Shown here one piece after another: positions 16,443 through 25,559 of a stretch of DNA of 64,000 bases. The first letter of the stretch is position 1, and every line of letters begins with the position of its first letter. The stretch covers positions 1 to 64,000 of the forward strand of contig JAATGP010000037.1 of the NCBI GenBank assembly GCA_015654635.1, given 5' to 3'. The notes below the pieces were generated by a model. The model worked only from the letters and a program-made list of their open reading frames with translations. It did no database searches and was not told where the DNA came from. This stretch comes from Alphaproteobacteria bacterium. Its GTDB lineage: Bacteria; Pseudomonadota; Alphaproteobacteria; Micropepsales; Micropepsaceae. A program made the translations under genes and the position numbers.

Positions 16443-17657
16443 GTGCCGCTCTCAGCTGAATTCCGCCTAGCGGTCGCATGCTGTATTTGGCCACCTTCAG
16501 AGCGTCGCAACAGGGCTATTCGCGAAGCCGCTAACCGCCCAATCGATTGGGAGAGGTTTGTTCGGATAGCCGTGCGACAGCGTGTGGTAGGCCTTGTTTA
16601 CGACGGCTTGAAACGCGCCGATGTCACAACAAGCCCTATGGTTCATGCACAGATAAAAAAACAGGCGTCGGCAATTCCGCTGCAAAATCTTCAATTTATT
16701 GGGGAGGTCATCCGGCTTCAGGACGCATTCGACAAAGCCAATATTCCAACGGTATTTGTGAAGGGTATAACCCTCGCTCAGATCGTTTATGGCAGTTTCG
16801 ATGTTCGGCATAGTCGAGACATTGATTTTCTCGTGGCGCCAGAACACGTCTCTGCGGCTTTGGACGTGCTTTCCTACCTGCAGTATCGGCGAATGAGTCC
16901 TCCAGAGGGATGCTCCGAAAGATTATTCGAGTATTGGCTTTCAATGGAGAATGAATTTCAACACGTTCATATGGACAAAGGGGTATGCGTCGAGCTGCAT
17001 TGGCAACTATTGGGTAAAGCCAGCCCCATTCATGGAACATTTCCCACGGCCACCAAAACGGTCGTTGTTGCCGACCGGCATTTGATCCGGACATTAGGAG
17101 ACGACGATTTATTTATCTACCTTTGCGCTCATGGCGCACGTCATACGTGGTCTCGCCTGAAATGGCTTGCTGATATCGGTGGCATCCTGGACCGCAAAAG
17201 CGATTCCGAAATGCTTGTCCTATTTCGTCTGGCAGAGGCAAAGGGGGCGGGCAATTGCGCTGCCCAGGCCATGCTCCTTTGCAAACGGCTTTTTGATACA
17301 TCCGTTCCGGATGAGCTTATCGCGAGCTTCCGCAGCAAGTATCAGCTGAGATTGCTTGAGAGGGCCGCTATGGCCTTGATGGCCGGTGCGGGCGAGGATG
17401 TTGAATTGGAGGATCAGAAATTTGGCTCAACGCGCGTGGCTCTTTCACAATTCCTTCTTGGGACAGGCTATCGTTTCTGGATTGCGCAGCTACGTATGCT
17501 CCTAAGCACTGCCCATGACGTCGAGTTGGTTCCGTTGCCCAGACGCTTCTATTTCTTGTACCCGGTTATCAGAGTTCCTCTGTGGGTGTTTCGTCGGCTG
17601 AAAAGCTTCGGTAAATCGCCTGGCATCTCGCACTCCCCGCTACTGAAGCGATTGTGA
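16443..17657 (+). CDS. Nucleotidyltransferase-fold protein of the lasso/RiPP-associated type
   Basis: A 404-aa protein starting at GTG 16443 with GGGGG upstream. The nucleotidyltransferase core is visible: VFVKGITLAQIVYG, then SRDIDFLV with the DxD metal pair, and later VELHWQLL. It belongs to the uncharacterised NTP_transf_5-like family that recurs in kinase-containing lasso clusters. There it is thought to add a further group to the phosphorylated peptide, but its reaction here is inferred from context only. It follows the cyclase by 81 bases and is the last gene on this strand before the convergent acyltransferase. Confidence 0.8.
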   Translation: MPLSAEFRLAVACCIWPPSERRNRAIREAANRPIDWERFVRIAVRQRVVGLVYDGLKRADVTTSPMVHAQIKKQASAIPLQNLQFIGEVIRLQDAFDKANIPTVFVKGITLAQIVYGSFDVRHSRDIDFLVAPEHVSAALDVLSYLQYRRMSPPEGCSERLFEYWLSMENEFQHVHMDKGVCVELHWQLLGKASPIHGTFPTATKTVVVADRHLIRTLGDDDLFIYLCAHGARHTWSRLKWLADIGGILDRKSDSEMLVLFRLAEAKGAGNCAAQAMLLCKRLFDTSVPDELIASFRSKYQLRLLERAAMALMAGAGEDVELEDQKFGSTRVALSQFLLGTGYRFWIAQLRMLLSTAHDVELVPLPRRFYFLYPVIRVPLWVFRRLKSFGKSPGISHSPLLKRL

Positions 17658-17725
17658 CGGCCAGAAATTCAAATCACGCCTTCGCTCGTCGAGAGCGGAA
17701 AAATGGAACTTGTTTGCTGTGATTT

Positions 17726-19741
17726 TTATTTTTTGGCGAGCAATTTCATGAGGGTGTCGAAGGCGGGCGATACGAACCTGGCGCCGTCTGCGCTTAAATG
17801 GTGGTTATCGCGATAGAGTGGCACGATGCCATCGGCGACGAGGCATTTTTTGCGGTCACAAAGCAATGTTTGTGGTTCAATGAACGTGATCTTGTGCTGG
17901 CGTGCCAATGCGCTGAAGATGTGCTGGGGACCCACTTCCATCGCATCATATTGGGCCATCGAAGGTTCCAGATGGAGGGCATCTGGTGGGCCGTTTCTGA
18001 TGTCGTATCCAGCTATATGGGCCTTGGCGAGTATGTCTGGCACGACACCCAGCGCTTCCGGTACGTCCGAGACAATGAAGACACGTGCGCCAGACTTCTC
18101 GACGAATAATGCTGTCCTCTCAAGCCCGCTTTGCATCGCCGTAAGCCATTGGGTTGCCAGCGCGCTGTTCGACGACAGGGCCACCGTCGCGCTGTTCCAT
18201 CTTTCGGCAAAGATGACGGCCTTGGGATGCATGGAGGCGATGATGCCGCGAATCAGGGCGTCTCGAGCGGCGCAGCCCGATGCACTCGGCATGGAGGAGT
18301 CGAAGTAATAAAATGGGCAGTTGACCTGACTGAAAATATAGCCCGAAACGCCGTAGCGGCGGGCCATTTCATCGAGTCCGTTGTAGTACATATCCGCATG
18401 GGAGTCGCCCCACAGCACGAAGTTTGGTGTGGCCGATGCGCTGCCGATCCGACAATATTTGTGTTGTGCAATCGAAGCCAGCGATTGGTTGGTGCAGGGG
18501 CTGAGCATGCCTTCTGGCTGGTCAATTATCCGCTGCACCACCTTATCGAAGCGCCATGGCGCGCCATGCATCGCGCGGCCGATCCCGCCAGCGCAAACCA
18601 GAATCGAGCCGGCAGCAGCCGCGGCGATAAATGCTTGCCGGCGTGAAAGAATGGCATTTGGCCCACGGAACGGACGCTCGATATAGGACCACGAGAGGAG
18701 GGCGACGGGTACGCTCGCTGCGGCACATACCAGCATCGCGAATGGCAAGTGGCTGCTGTCGATCACATAATAGGTACCGAAGACGATGAAGGGCCAATGC
18801 CACAGATACAGCGAATAAGATGCACGCCCCACGAAAATTGCAGGTTTCACGCTCAACCCGCGACGGATAAGGCTGTGCTGCGCGTCAGTCCCATATATCA
18901 CCAGTGCGGTGGCGACGCACGCAACAAGCCCCGCGCAATAGTATTCCTGGCCAGATCCGGTAAAACGGTGAAAGGCGAAAACAAGCATGACAAGCCCCGA
19001 CAGGGCCGCGGCCTCGCCAGCATAGCGCTGCCGCAGTTGCGGCACGAAGCCAGTGGCGAGAGCAGAGCCCACCAGGAACTCACCTCCGCGCATAAAAGGC
19101 AGATAATAGCCGCTGAGCGGCCATACTCGGACAAATACGAATTGGAGCGCCGAGGTGCACAGCATGAGCAACGAGACGACTACGATAGTGCGGTGGCGCC
19201 CGAGCGTTGCCGCGCCGATAAGGCAGATGGGAAAAACGAGATAAATCTGCTCTTCGACAGACAACGACCACATATGGAGCAGCGGTGAGGCCTGCTGGTT
19301 GGTTGCGAAATAGCCAGCCGTCTTGATAAAATAGATATTTGCTTGGAACGCGATCGTGGCGAGGAAGCTGTCGTCGAAGCGCCTCATATCCGCTGGCAGC
19401 AAGATCAGGGACATAAAGGCACAAGCCGCGAGCATCACGCTCAAGGCTGGCACGATGCGGCGCACGCGGCGTTCAAAGAAAGATCCAAACGAAAAGCGTC
19501 CAGCCGCCACGTCGCGCAGAATAATTTGGGTTATGACATATCCGGAGATGACGAAGAAGACGTCTACCCCCAGAAACCCACCCTTAAGCCCGGGAACGCC
19601 AGCGTGAAACAGTATAACGGCGGTGACGGCGACAGCGCGTAAGCCGTCGATCTCTGCCCGGTATGGACGTGTCTTTGCATCGCCTACAGATACGAATAGA
19701 GACAACGCCCCTTCGCGCGTGGGACGGTGTAAGAAGAACAT
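17726..19741 (-). CDS. OafA/YrhL-type acyltransferase with SGNH domain
   Basis: A 671-aa membrane protein starting at the ATG at 19741 (AAGGAAG upstream); the open frame runs 42 codons further. The N-terminal acyltransferase-3 domain begins YRAEIDGLRAVAVTAVILFH and has about ten membrane segments, including FFVISGYVI and SLSVEEQIYLVFP. The C-terminal SGNH part has WGDSHADMYYNG and DNHHLSADGARF (DxxH). Such enzymes O-acetylate surface polysaccharides. It is convergent with the lasso-like cluster, so a role on the peptide is only a remote option. Confidence 0.9.
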   Translation of the reverse strand: MFFLHRPTREGALSLFVSVGDAKTRPYRAEIDGLRAVAVTAVILFHAGVPGLKGGFLGVDVFFVISGYVITQIILRDVAAGRFSFGSFFERRVRRIVPALSVMLAACAFMSLILLPADMRRFDDSFLATIAFQANIYFIKTAGYFATNQQASPLLHMWSLSVEEQIYLVFPICLIGAATLGRHRTIVVVSLLMLCTSALQFVFVRVWPLSGYYLPFMRGGEFLVGSALATGFVPQLRQRYAGEAAALSGLVMLVFAFHRFTGSGQEYYCAGLVACVATALVIYGTDAQHSLIRRGLSVKPAIFVGRASYSLYLWHWPFIVFGTYYVIDSSHLPFAMLVCAAASVPVALLSWSYIERPFRGPNAILSRRQAFIAAAAAGSILVCAGGIGRAMHGAPWRFDKVVQRIIDQPEGMLSPCTNQSLASIAQHKYCRIGSASATPNFVLWGDSHADMYYNGLDEMARRYGVSGYIFSQVNCPFYYFDSSMPSASGCAARDALIRGIIASMHPKAVIFAERWNSATVALSSNSALATQWLTAMQSGLERTALFVEKSGARVFIVSDVPEALGVVPDILAKAHIAGYDIRNGPPDALHLEPSMAQYDAMEVGPQHIFSALARQHKITFIEPQTLLCDRKKCLVADGIVPLYRDNHHLSADGARFVSPAFDTLMKLLAKK

Positions 19742-19844
19742 AGTCTTCCTTGCAGACTGGCGGCGCGGAAATCGTAAACCGTTATTATTTCCTGTCCAAT
19801 GTCGAATTCCATCCAAGCACTGCCGCAATTGGAGTGAGAGGAAT

Positions 19845-19945
19845 TTAGGTTCGCTCACTGCTGGCATGGGCGAAGAAATTCATACATTCCTGTGGGGTGA
19901 TGGTGTCGAGGGATTTGGGCGATAGCGTGTGAAATCGCTTACAAT
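19845..19945 (-). pseudogene. IS630-family transposase C-terminal remnant
   Basis: On the minus strand the segment LDTITPQECMNFFAHA matches the usual IS630 transposase end (pattern TFTPxECxNYFxxAGY). Upstream sequence in the same frame soon loses similarity, so only about 30 codons survive. It marks an old insertion next to the lasso-like cluster and the acyltransferase. Confidence 0.6.
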
Positions 19946-20271
19946 TTTGAGCAGACGGCGAAGCCCGGCCACCTGCACAGACTTTCCAACACCCGATCCA
20001 GGTTCGCACAGGAGGAACAAGTCCGTGCCCGTGGAGCATTCAACGCCATGTCCGAAAGAAGCGCATGAGGGTGCTTAACCTGAACATCTCCGTCAGATAC
20101 GCGATCTCGATCAGTTCGTCCCTTGCGTTGCAGTCAGTCAAATTGACGTGTCTGTCGTGCGCTTGCTTTTCGCACGTGGCCCTCGTTGCGCGGAACCGCG
20201 TCGCAATGGAAGGGCGGCAGCTGGGCTGCACAGGCCCTGCCGGTATCGCTGCCTTCCGTTGGGGAAAATCA
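19946..20271. other. Intergenic region between the IS remnant and hemP
   Basis: No gene is recognised here. Short frames on both strands lack ribosome binding sites. Part may be further decayed IS sequence. Confidence 0.4.
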
Positions 20272-20286
20272 GTGTCATATTGACAC
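20272..20286. promoter_or_regulatory. Perfect palindrome upstream of the hemP-receptor operon
   Basis: GTGTCA-TAT-TGACAC is a perfect 15-base palindrome, about 65 bases upstream of the hemP start. Part of it (TTGACA) could also be a -35 element. It is a good candidate operator for iron-dependent control, but it does not look like the classic Fur or Irr boxes, so the regulator is unknown. Confidence 0.5.
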
Positions 20287-20351
20287 TTGTCTAATTCTAT
20301 AGTTTCCTCATCTGGATATTGCGACTGAATTGCATATATCGGGAGGGGTTA

Positions 20352-20528
20352 TTGGAAGGAATAGATCAGTCGGCACGGCGAAAGCCGGTACAGGCTCCAG
20401 CGCGAGCGGTGCCACGGCTTACGGCCAGCTCCATCCTTCAAGGCACACGCGAAGTGATCCTGATTCACGGCAAAGAAGAATATCGCCTGAAGGTCACCAG
20501 CAGCGGAAAGCTGATCCTGACGAAATAG
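20352..20528 (+). CDS. hemP: HemP family hemin-uptake/regulatory protein
   Basis: A 58-aa protein with the HemP signature at its C-terminus: REVILIHGKEEYRLK followed by TSSGKLILTK. The TTG at 20352 is preceded by GGGAGGGG; the frame extends upstream to another TTG at 20319. HemP is a small iron-regulated protein usually encoded next to heme or siderophore receptors, and in some bacteria it activates them. It precedes the TonB receptor by 83 bases and is probably in the same transcript. Confidence 0.82.
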   Translation: MEGIDQSARRKPVQAPARAVPRLTASSILQGTREVILIHGKEEYRLKVTSSGKLILTK

Positions 20529-20611
20529 CCTGACAAATCGCCAAATCTTTCCAAGCCAGCCACGGACACAGCTCCCAGCCAGCCAGGATAACCAAGCTGA
20601 AATGGGGTAGC

Positions 20612-23002
20612 ATGTCTCAGACCAAGTCCTGGAGTGTCTTATTCGCCTTGTGTGGGCTGGTGGCGCCCGCCGCGGCCGAGGACCTCGGTATCTCCGTTGA
20701 AACCGTGCGTGTCGACGGCAAAGCCGCGGCGACGGGGTTGGCGGTATTGCCGGACTCGATTCAAAGCACGCCGCAAGCCATCCAGGTCATCTCGCAGGAG
20801 ATGTTGCAGCAGCAGGCTGTGGGCTCGCTGGAGCAGGCGTTGCGCAACGTGCCGGGCATCACGATTGCCATTGGCGAAGGCGGCACCTTGGCAGGCGATC
20901 AGTTCAAGATTCGCGGCTTCGATGCCAAAGACGATCTTTATCTCGATGGTTTGCGCGATTTCGGCGCCTATTCCCGCGACAGCTTCAATGACGAAGAGGT
21001 GCAGGTGCTGAAAGGCCCGTCCGGCGCTTTGTTCGGACGTGGCACCACCGGCGGGGCGGTCAATATCGTCTCCAAGACGCCGCAGTTGGAGGATCGCATG
21101 GCGGCACAGGTGATCGGCGGTGACAAATATTTGCGCGGTACCGCAGATATCAACGTTAAGCTCGACGACACCACGGCGGTGCGCCTCAACCTGATGGGCA
21201 ATTGGACTGGGGTGGAGGACCGCGATGTGGTCTATTCGCATCGTTGGGGGCTGGCGGCGGCCGCTGGCTTTGGCCTCGGCACGTCCACCACCTTCACGCT
21301 GTCCTATCTGCATCAGCAAAGCGACGCCATTCCCGATTACGGCTTGCCGGTGGCGGTCGATCCGGTGACGCGCATCGCCGTGCCGGTGAGCGAGAAGGGG
21401 ATTCCGCGCTCGAATTTTATCGGCTATAATACCGACCGCGATCATTCCACCGCCGATCTTATCACCGCCCGTTTCAGCGATAAGGCAGCCGATTGGCTGA
21501 CGCTGACCAATGACACGCGCGTCGGTATCTATTCGCGCTATTTCCAATACACCACGGTCGATCGCTGCGACGAGACCTCGGCCACCAAAAGCTGCGCCAC
21601 CAATGTGCTGACCAATCCTGCGAATGCCTATGGCGGCATTGGCGGCAGCGGCCCCTACCGCCAAGCAGCTTGGGGCATTCAGGATATCGCCACCGCGCGG
21701 GCCAATTTCGCTGTGGGGGGCTTTCGCAACGAATTGATTGTCGGCTTTGATGCTTCCTACCAGCGCAACAAGCGCACCTTCTTTGCCTATACACTGCCGC
21801 CGTCCAGTGCCTTTACCTACCTTCTCGCCAACAGTGCCCCCTCACGCAGCAATATCGGCGTCAATCTTCTCAATCCCGTGCATACGCCGCCGGCGGGTTA
21901 CAGCGTGTTCCTGCCCACCGTGAACGGCACGCTGCCGGCGCTCTCCACTGCTACGCCGACCACCAATCTTAATGCCAGCGGTGACGCCACCGATGTCGGC
22001 GTCTTTGCGGTGGAGCGGCTATGGCTGACGCCGCATTGGTCGCTGATCGGCAATCTGCGTTGGGATAGCTACGATTCCAGCTATAGTTCGCAGACGATTG
22101 GTTCGCCGACGGTGCCGTCTGTCATCACACCGCTTGCCGCCAACACCGATTTTTTCAGCCCGCGCGGCAGTTTGGTGTATGAGCCGAGCGACAGCGAGAC
22201 CTTCTATTTCTCTTATGGCCAAGCAACGACGCCGCAGGGCACTTCTATTGTAGGCGCGGGAACTGGCCTGGCCGCCACCACGGCTGATCTGAAGCCCGAG
22301 GTGAGCGACAGCTACGAACTGGGCGCCAAATATGGTCTTGGGTCCTTGGTCCTGACGGCATCGCTTTTTGTGATCAACAAACAGAACGCCACGCAGACCG
22401 ATCCCACGAACGGCGACGTGCTTTCGCAATCGGGTGAAAAGCAAAGGGCGCGCGGCGTCGAAGCCGGGGTCTCGGGCAAGATCACCGAGAAGTGGTCGTT
22501 CAACGCCTCCTACACCTATCTCGACACCAAGATTCGCCAATCCTTTGTGAACTGTATCGCTGCGCCTGCGAGCGGCACGGTACCGACCGGCATCATCTGT
22601 CCAGCCGGTGTCGCAACTGGTTTGCCGGTGGCCAATACTTTGGCGGTGGGCCGCCAGATCACCTTCACACCGAAGAACGCAGCGACGTTGTGGACCTCGT
22701 ATGAATTTCCCTTCGGCATCGAAGCGGGTGGCGGCCTGTTCTATCAAAGCGCGCTTTACAACGGTTACACACCGGCCAGTGCCTCGACCGCATCGCCCGG
22801 CGTGATCGTGCCCTATCGCATCGTGAAAATTCCCGAAACCATCCAGCTTGATCTGTTTGCCGCCTATGAGATCGAGCATTGGCGCCTCGGCCTCAATGTC
22901 ACCAATGCCACAGACCGTTTGAATTACGGCCAAACCTTCGGCAATCGCGCCACACCGGCGCCGGGACGCACCGTGCTGTTCTCGGTCGCTGCGGCTTACT
23001 GA
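20612..23002 (+). CDS. TonB-dependent siderophore receptor (Fiu/FepA-like)
   Basis: A 796-aa protein with a signal peptide ending in APAAAE. The plug domain has [50 protein letters not shown] and [24 protein letters not shown], the pattern of catecholate siderophore receptors. The barrel ends in [11 protein letters not shown]. Together with the immediately following PiuC dioxygenase (8-base gap) and PepSY protein it forms a Fiu-PiuC-type iron uptake operon. Iron repression is expected; see the palindrome at 20272. Confidence 0.93.
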   Translation: MSQTKSWSVLFALCGLVAPAAAEDLGISVETVRVDGKAAATGLAVLPDSIQSTPQAIQVISQEMLQQQAVGSLEQALRNVPGITIAIGEGGTLAGDQFKIRGFDAKDDLYLDGLRDFGAYSRDSFNDEEVQVLKGPSGALFGRGTTGGAVNIVSKTPQLEDRMAAQVIGGDKYLRGTADINVKLDDTTAVRLNLMGNWTGVEDRDVVYSHRWGLAAAAGFGLGTSTTFTLSYLHQQSDAIPDYGLPVAVDPVTRIAVPVSEKGIPRSNFIGYNTDRDHSTADLITARFSDKAADWLTLTNDTRVGIYSRYFQYTTVDRCDETSATKSCATNVLTNPANAYGGIGGSGPYRQAAWGIQDIATARANFAVGGFRNELIVGFDASYQRNKRTFFAYTLPPSSAFTYLLANSAPSRSNIGVNLLNPVHTPPAGYSVFLPTVNGTLPALSTATPTTNLNASGDATDVGVFAVERLWLTPHWSLIGNLRWDSYDSSYSSQTIGSPTVPSVITPLAANTDFFSPRGSLVYEPSDSETFYFSYGQATTPQGTSIVGAGTGLAATTADLKPEVSDSYELGAKYGLGSLVLTASLFVINKQNATQTDPTNGDVLSQSGEKQRARGVEAGVSGKITEKWSFNASYTYLDTKIRQSFVNCIAAPASGTVPTGIICPAGVATGLPVANTLAVGRQITFTPKNAATLWTSYEFPFGIEAGGGLFYQSALYNGYTPASASTASPGVIVPYRIVKIPETIQLDLFAAYEIEHWRLGLNVTNATDRLNYGQTFGNRATPAPGRTVLFSVAAAY

Positions 23003-23010
23003 GGTTCATC

Positions 23011-23691
23011 ATGCTCGTTCGCATTCCAGAGGCGTTGTCGGCAGAGGAGGTGGCGCACTGCCGCGCCGTGCTGGAAAGGGCTGCCTGGGTGGATGGTAAG
23101 GTGACGGCGGGGGCGCAGTCGCGCCAGGCCAAACGCAACTTGCAAATCCCCCAGACCAGCGAGGCGTCACGCACCTTGGGCGAGATCATTCTCACGCGCC
23201 TTGGCAGCCATGAGCGCTTCACCTCCGCGGCCTTGCCGCTGCGTGTCTACCCGCCTTTGTTCAACCGTTATGATGAAGGCATGGATTTCGGCACCCATAT
23301 CGACAATGCCATCCGTCCGGTGCCGGGAATCGGTGTGCGGGTGCGCACCGATTTGTCCGCCACACTCTTTCTCACTGCGCCGGAAGACTATGATGGTGGC
23401 GAACTTGTCATCGAAGACACCTATGGGGAGCAGAGGGTCAAGTTCGCGGCGGGGGACATGGTGCTGTATCCGGCGACGAGCCGCCACCGGGTCGAGCCCG
23501 TGACGCGCGGCAGCCGCTGGTCTTCGTTCTTCTGGATACAGAGCATGGTGCGCGATGATCCGGCGCGGGCGCTGTTATTCGATCTCGATGGGACGATCCA
23601 ATCTTTGCGCGCGCAGTATGGCGAGAGCGAAGAGGCAGTGCGGTTGACGGGCATCTATCACAATTTGCTGCGCCGCTGGGCGGAGGTTTAA
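23011..23691 (+). CDS. piuC: PiuC-type Fe(II)/2-oxoglutarate-dependent dioxygenase (PKHD hydroxylase)
   Basis: A 226-aa protein, the standard length of PiuC/YbiX. The start at ATG 23011 gives the usual N-terminus [18 protein letters not shown]; the frame is open further upstream inside the receptor gene. The iron ligands are HID in FGTHIDNAI and His in TSRHRVEPV, and the 2-oxoglutarate Arg follows in GSRWSSFFW. Its gene nearly always follows a catecholate receptor such as Fiu, as here, and the protein is linked to iron and siderophore handling. Confidence 0.93.
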   Translation: MLVRIPEALSAEEVAHCRAVLERAAWVDGKVTAGAQSRQAKRNLQIPQTSEASRTLGEIILTRLGSHERFTSAALPLRVYPPLFNRYDEGMDFGTHIDNAIRPVPGIGVRVRTDLSATLFLTAPEDYDGGELVIEDTYGEQRVKFAAGDMVLYPATSRHRVEPVTRGSRWSSFFWIQSMVRDDPARALLFDLDGTIQSLRAQYGESEEAVRLTGIYHNLLRRWAEV

Positions 23692-23697
23692 GGGGGC

Positions 23698-24891
23698 ATG
23701 TTGCGCAAGGTTCTTTTCCAGGTTCATCTTTGGACCGGGCTGACGCTGGGTATCGTGCTGGCGCTGATCGGGATTTCCGGCTCGCTGCTGGTTTATGATC
23801 ATGAGCTTCTGGCGCTTGGGCAAAAGCCCGCGCCCCGGGCTGAGGCCCAGGGAACGCCCGTCAGCCTTGATGCCTTGATCGCTGCAGCACGGCAGGCGGC
23901 TGGAGAAAAACGGGCCACCGTTACGCTGATGCTTCCCCACAAGCCGGGCGAGGCTGCCTTGGCGCGCCTGCAAAAGGCAGGTCGGGACGAGTTACGGGAC
24001 GGTGCACGGGCCGTTGGCTCTGCTGACCGACGTGGCCGGGGCTCCCGCCATGAACGTCCTTCTGCGGCTGGCAGCCCAGGTGGCGAGCGCGGCCCGACAA
24101 CGGAAATCTATCTCGATCCTGTCAGCGGCAAGGTGCTCGATATCCGTCAGGCGGCCAACAATCCGGTCTTTGCTTTTGTGCATGATTTTCACGGTAATTT
24201 CCTGATGGGGCGGGAGGGGCGGTCGGTCATCGGCTGGTTCGGCGTCGCCATGCTGCTGCTCGGGCTTTCGGGGATTGTTTTGTGGTGGCCGCAGCGCGGC
24301 GCCTGGAGGTTTGCCTTCGGCGTGCGCAAAAACGCCAAGGGTTTTCTATTCTATCGCGATCTGCATGGCGCAGCAGGCATCTGGCTGTGGCTCGTCTTCA
24401 TCGTCGTCAGCTTCAGCGGTGTGGTGATCGCCTTTCCGGATACAGCCAGAGCGATGACCGGCCCGGCTGGGCAAAGTTTCGATCCCCGCCGCGGCCCTGT
24501 GGTCGAGGCCGTGGAGGGTGTCAAACCAATAGGCGCCGATGCTGCCGTGGCCCTAGTGCGGTCGCAGCTTGCCGATGCCGCTATTACCAGTGTGGCGCTT
24601 CCCGCCAAGAAAAACGACACCATCCGCGTCATGCTCGGCACGATGGAAAACGGGCCGGTTTCCGTCGCCTATGTCGATCCTTATCAAAAGCGCATTACAG
24701 GCTGGCGCAATCCGCCGAACGCACCGGCCGTCGAGCGCTTCGCGGCGTGGCAGCGTGTGCTGCATGCGGGTGAGGGCTGGGGTGCCCTTTGGCGCGCTCT
24801 GGTTTTCGTCTCAGGATTCTTGCCGCTCCTTTTCGTCGTCACCGGAACAGTGATGTGGCTGAAGAAGCGCAGAGGCCGCCGCGTCGCCTAG
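23698..24891 (+). CDS. PepSY-domain inner-membrane protein (siderophore-iron reductase-like)
   Basis: A 397-aa PepSY-associated TM protein with four likely membrane segments: LWTGLTLGIVLALIGISGSL near the start, SVIGWFGVAMLLLGLSGIVL, GIWLWLVFIVVSFSGVVIAF and a C-terminal FVSGFLPLLFVVTGTVMW. His residues near the membrane (VHLWTG, VHDFHGNF, DLHGAAG) fit a heme- or metal-linked redox role. Residues about 100-135 form an unusual Arg/Gly/Ser-rich linker. It begins 6 bases after PiuC, completing the iron operon. Confidence 0.88.
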   Translation: MLRKVLFQVHLWTGLTLGIVLALIGISGSLLVYDHELLALGQKPAPRAEAQGTPVSLDALIAAARQAAGEKRATVTLMLPHKPGEAALARLQKAGRDELRDGARAVGSADRRGRGSRHERPSAAGSPGGERGPTTEIYLDPVSGKVLDIRQAANNPVFAFVHDFHGNFLMGREGRSVIGWFGVAMLLLGLSGIVLWWPQRGAWRFAFGVRKNAKGFLFYRDLHGAAGIWLWLVFIVVSFSGVVIAFPDTARAMTGPAGQSFDPRRGPVVEAVEGVKPIGADAAVALVRSQLADAAITSVALPAKKNDTIRVMLGTMENGPVSVAYVDPYQKRITGWRNPPNAPAVERFAAWQRVLHAGEGWGALWRALVFVSGFLPLLFVVTGTVMWLKKRRGRRVA

Positions 24892-25037
24892 CCAGGGCGG
24901 AGGGTACGCGAGTCACAACCTTTGCTAGCGCCGAATTTCACTTATCCTTGGGCTGGTTCGTGGCCGGGTGCTGCGCCGCGGGGATTGACCACGGAAACGG
25001 CGCTCCAGCCATCTAGTTATCATATAATTGCAGTGGC

Positions 25038-25174
25038 TTGGCGTATGGCTAGCGATTGCGGTATGCTATCCTGATCGAATTGGTTGGTGATAAACTCAAA
25101 GCGCAGATTGGACGTCTCCTTCTGAGGAACACCGGCCATACTTGACGAGGCGCTCCAACGCCTCGTCTTTTTTT
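25038..25174 (+). ncRNA. Candidate small RNA with its own promoter and terminator
   Basis: A promoter-like pair TTGGCG (25038-25043) and TATGCT (25062-25067) with an 18-base spacer is followed about 75 bases later by a strong terminator (25144-25174). The intervening sequence has no start codon with a ribosome binding site. It contains GTCTCCTTCT, complementary to Shine-Dalgarno sequences, as in many trans-acting small RNAs. The alternative is that only the terminator is real and ends the upstream iron operon 250 bases earlier. Confidence 0.4.
25144..25174 (+). terminator. Strong rho-independent terminator
   Basis: GACGAGGCG (25144-25152) and CGCCTCGTC (25159-25167) form a perfect 9-base stem with a CTCCAA loop and are followed by seven T residues. 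It is one of the two best terminators in the window. Confidence 0.9.
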
Positions 25175-25225
25175 ATGGCATAGCCTCGTTCGGCCCGCAG
25201 TCAATATAATCCGTAGACGGAGTAA

Positions 25226-25480
25226 GTGGCGATTACCCAAACTCTTGTGTTGGGATTGGCGCCAGGCTCGAACATCGCTGATCTGCAGGTCTTCCATCTG
25301 TGGGGCCTGCAGGATCGGGCCTGTCTTTTTGTCGGCATGAATTGGCTCCGGCGTTTCAACCGTGTCGCTATCGATTATGGCCGCAAGGAATTGCGTTTCG
25401 ATCTTGCCTCAGCCGCGCGTGAAAACCGGTTGCGCCGTTGTCTGCCGGGCGATGACGGTTGCCGCTATTGGCTCGGTTAG
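25226..25480 (+). pseudogene. Retropepsin-like aspartic protease fragment
   Basis: An 84-codon frame beginning at a possible GTG 25226. The segment FVGMNWLRRFNRVAIDYGRK followed by ELRFDLASAA matches the C-terminal part of bacterial retropepsin-like proteins (pattern LGMDxLRRFxRVxIDYxRKEIRF). The N-terminal catalytic D-T/S-G region is missing in all frames upstream, where the terminator at 25144 lies. It is therefore probably a truncated remnant, though a short expressed protein is possible. Confidence 0.5.
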
Positions 25481-25559
25481 GCCTCGCCGGTACCGCCACG
25501 ACGCCGCTCGGCGCGCCGGGGATTGAGTACATTTGACTAAGGCGCTATGCCGGAACGTC

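Noticed and set aside
22879-23010. An upstream extension of the PiuC gene into the receptor gene
   Set aside because: The ATG at 23011 gives the exact family length and N-terminus.
23990-24110. A double frameshift in the PepSY protein gene around the Arg/Gly/Ser-rich stretch
   Set aside because: The frame recovers into TEIYLDPVSGKVLD without a stop, and linkers at this place vary in the family. The evidence for two compensating shifts is too weak.
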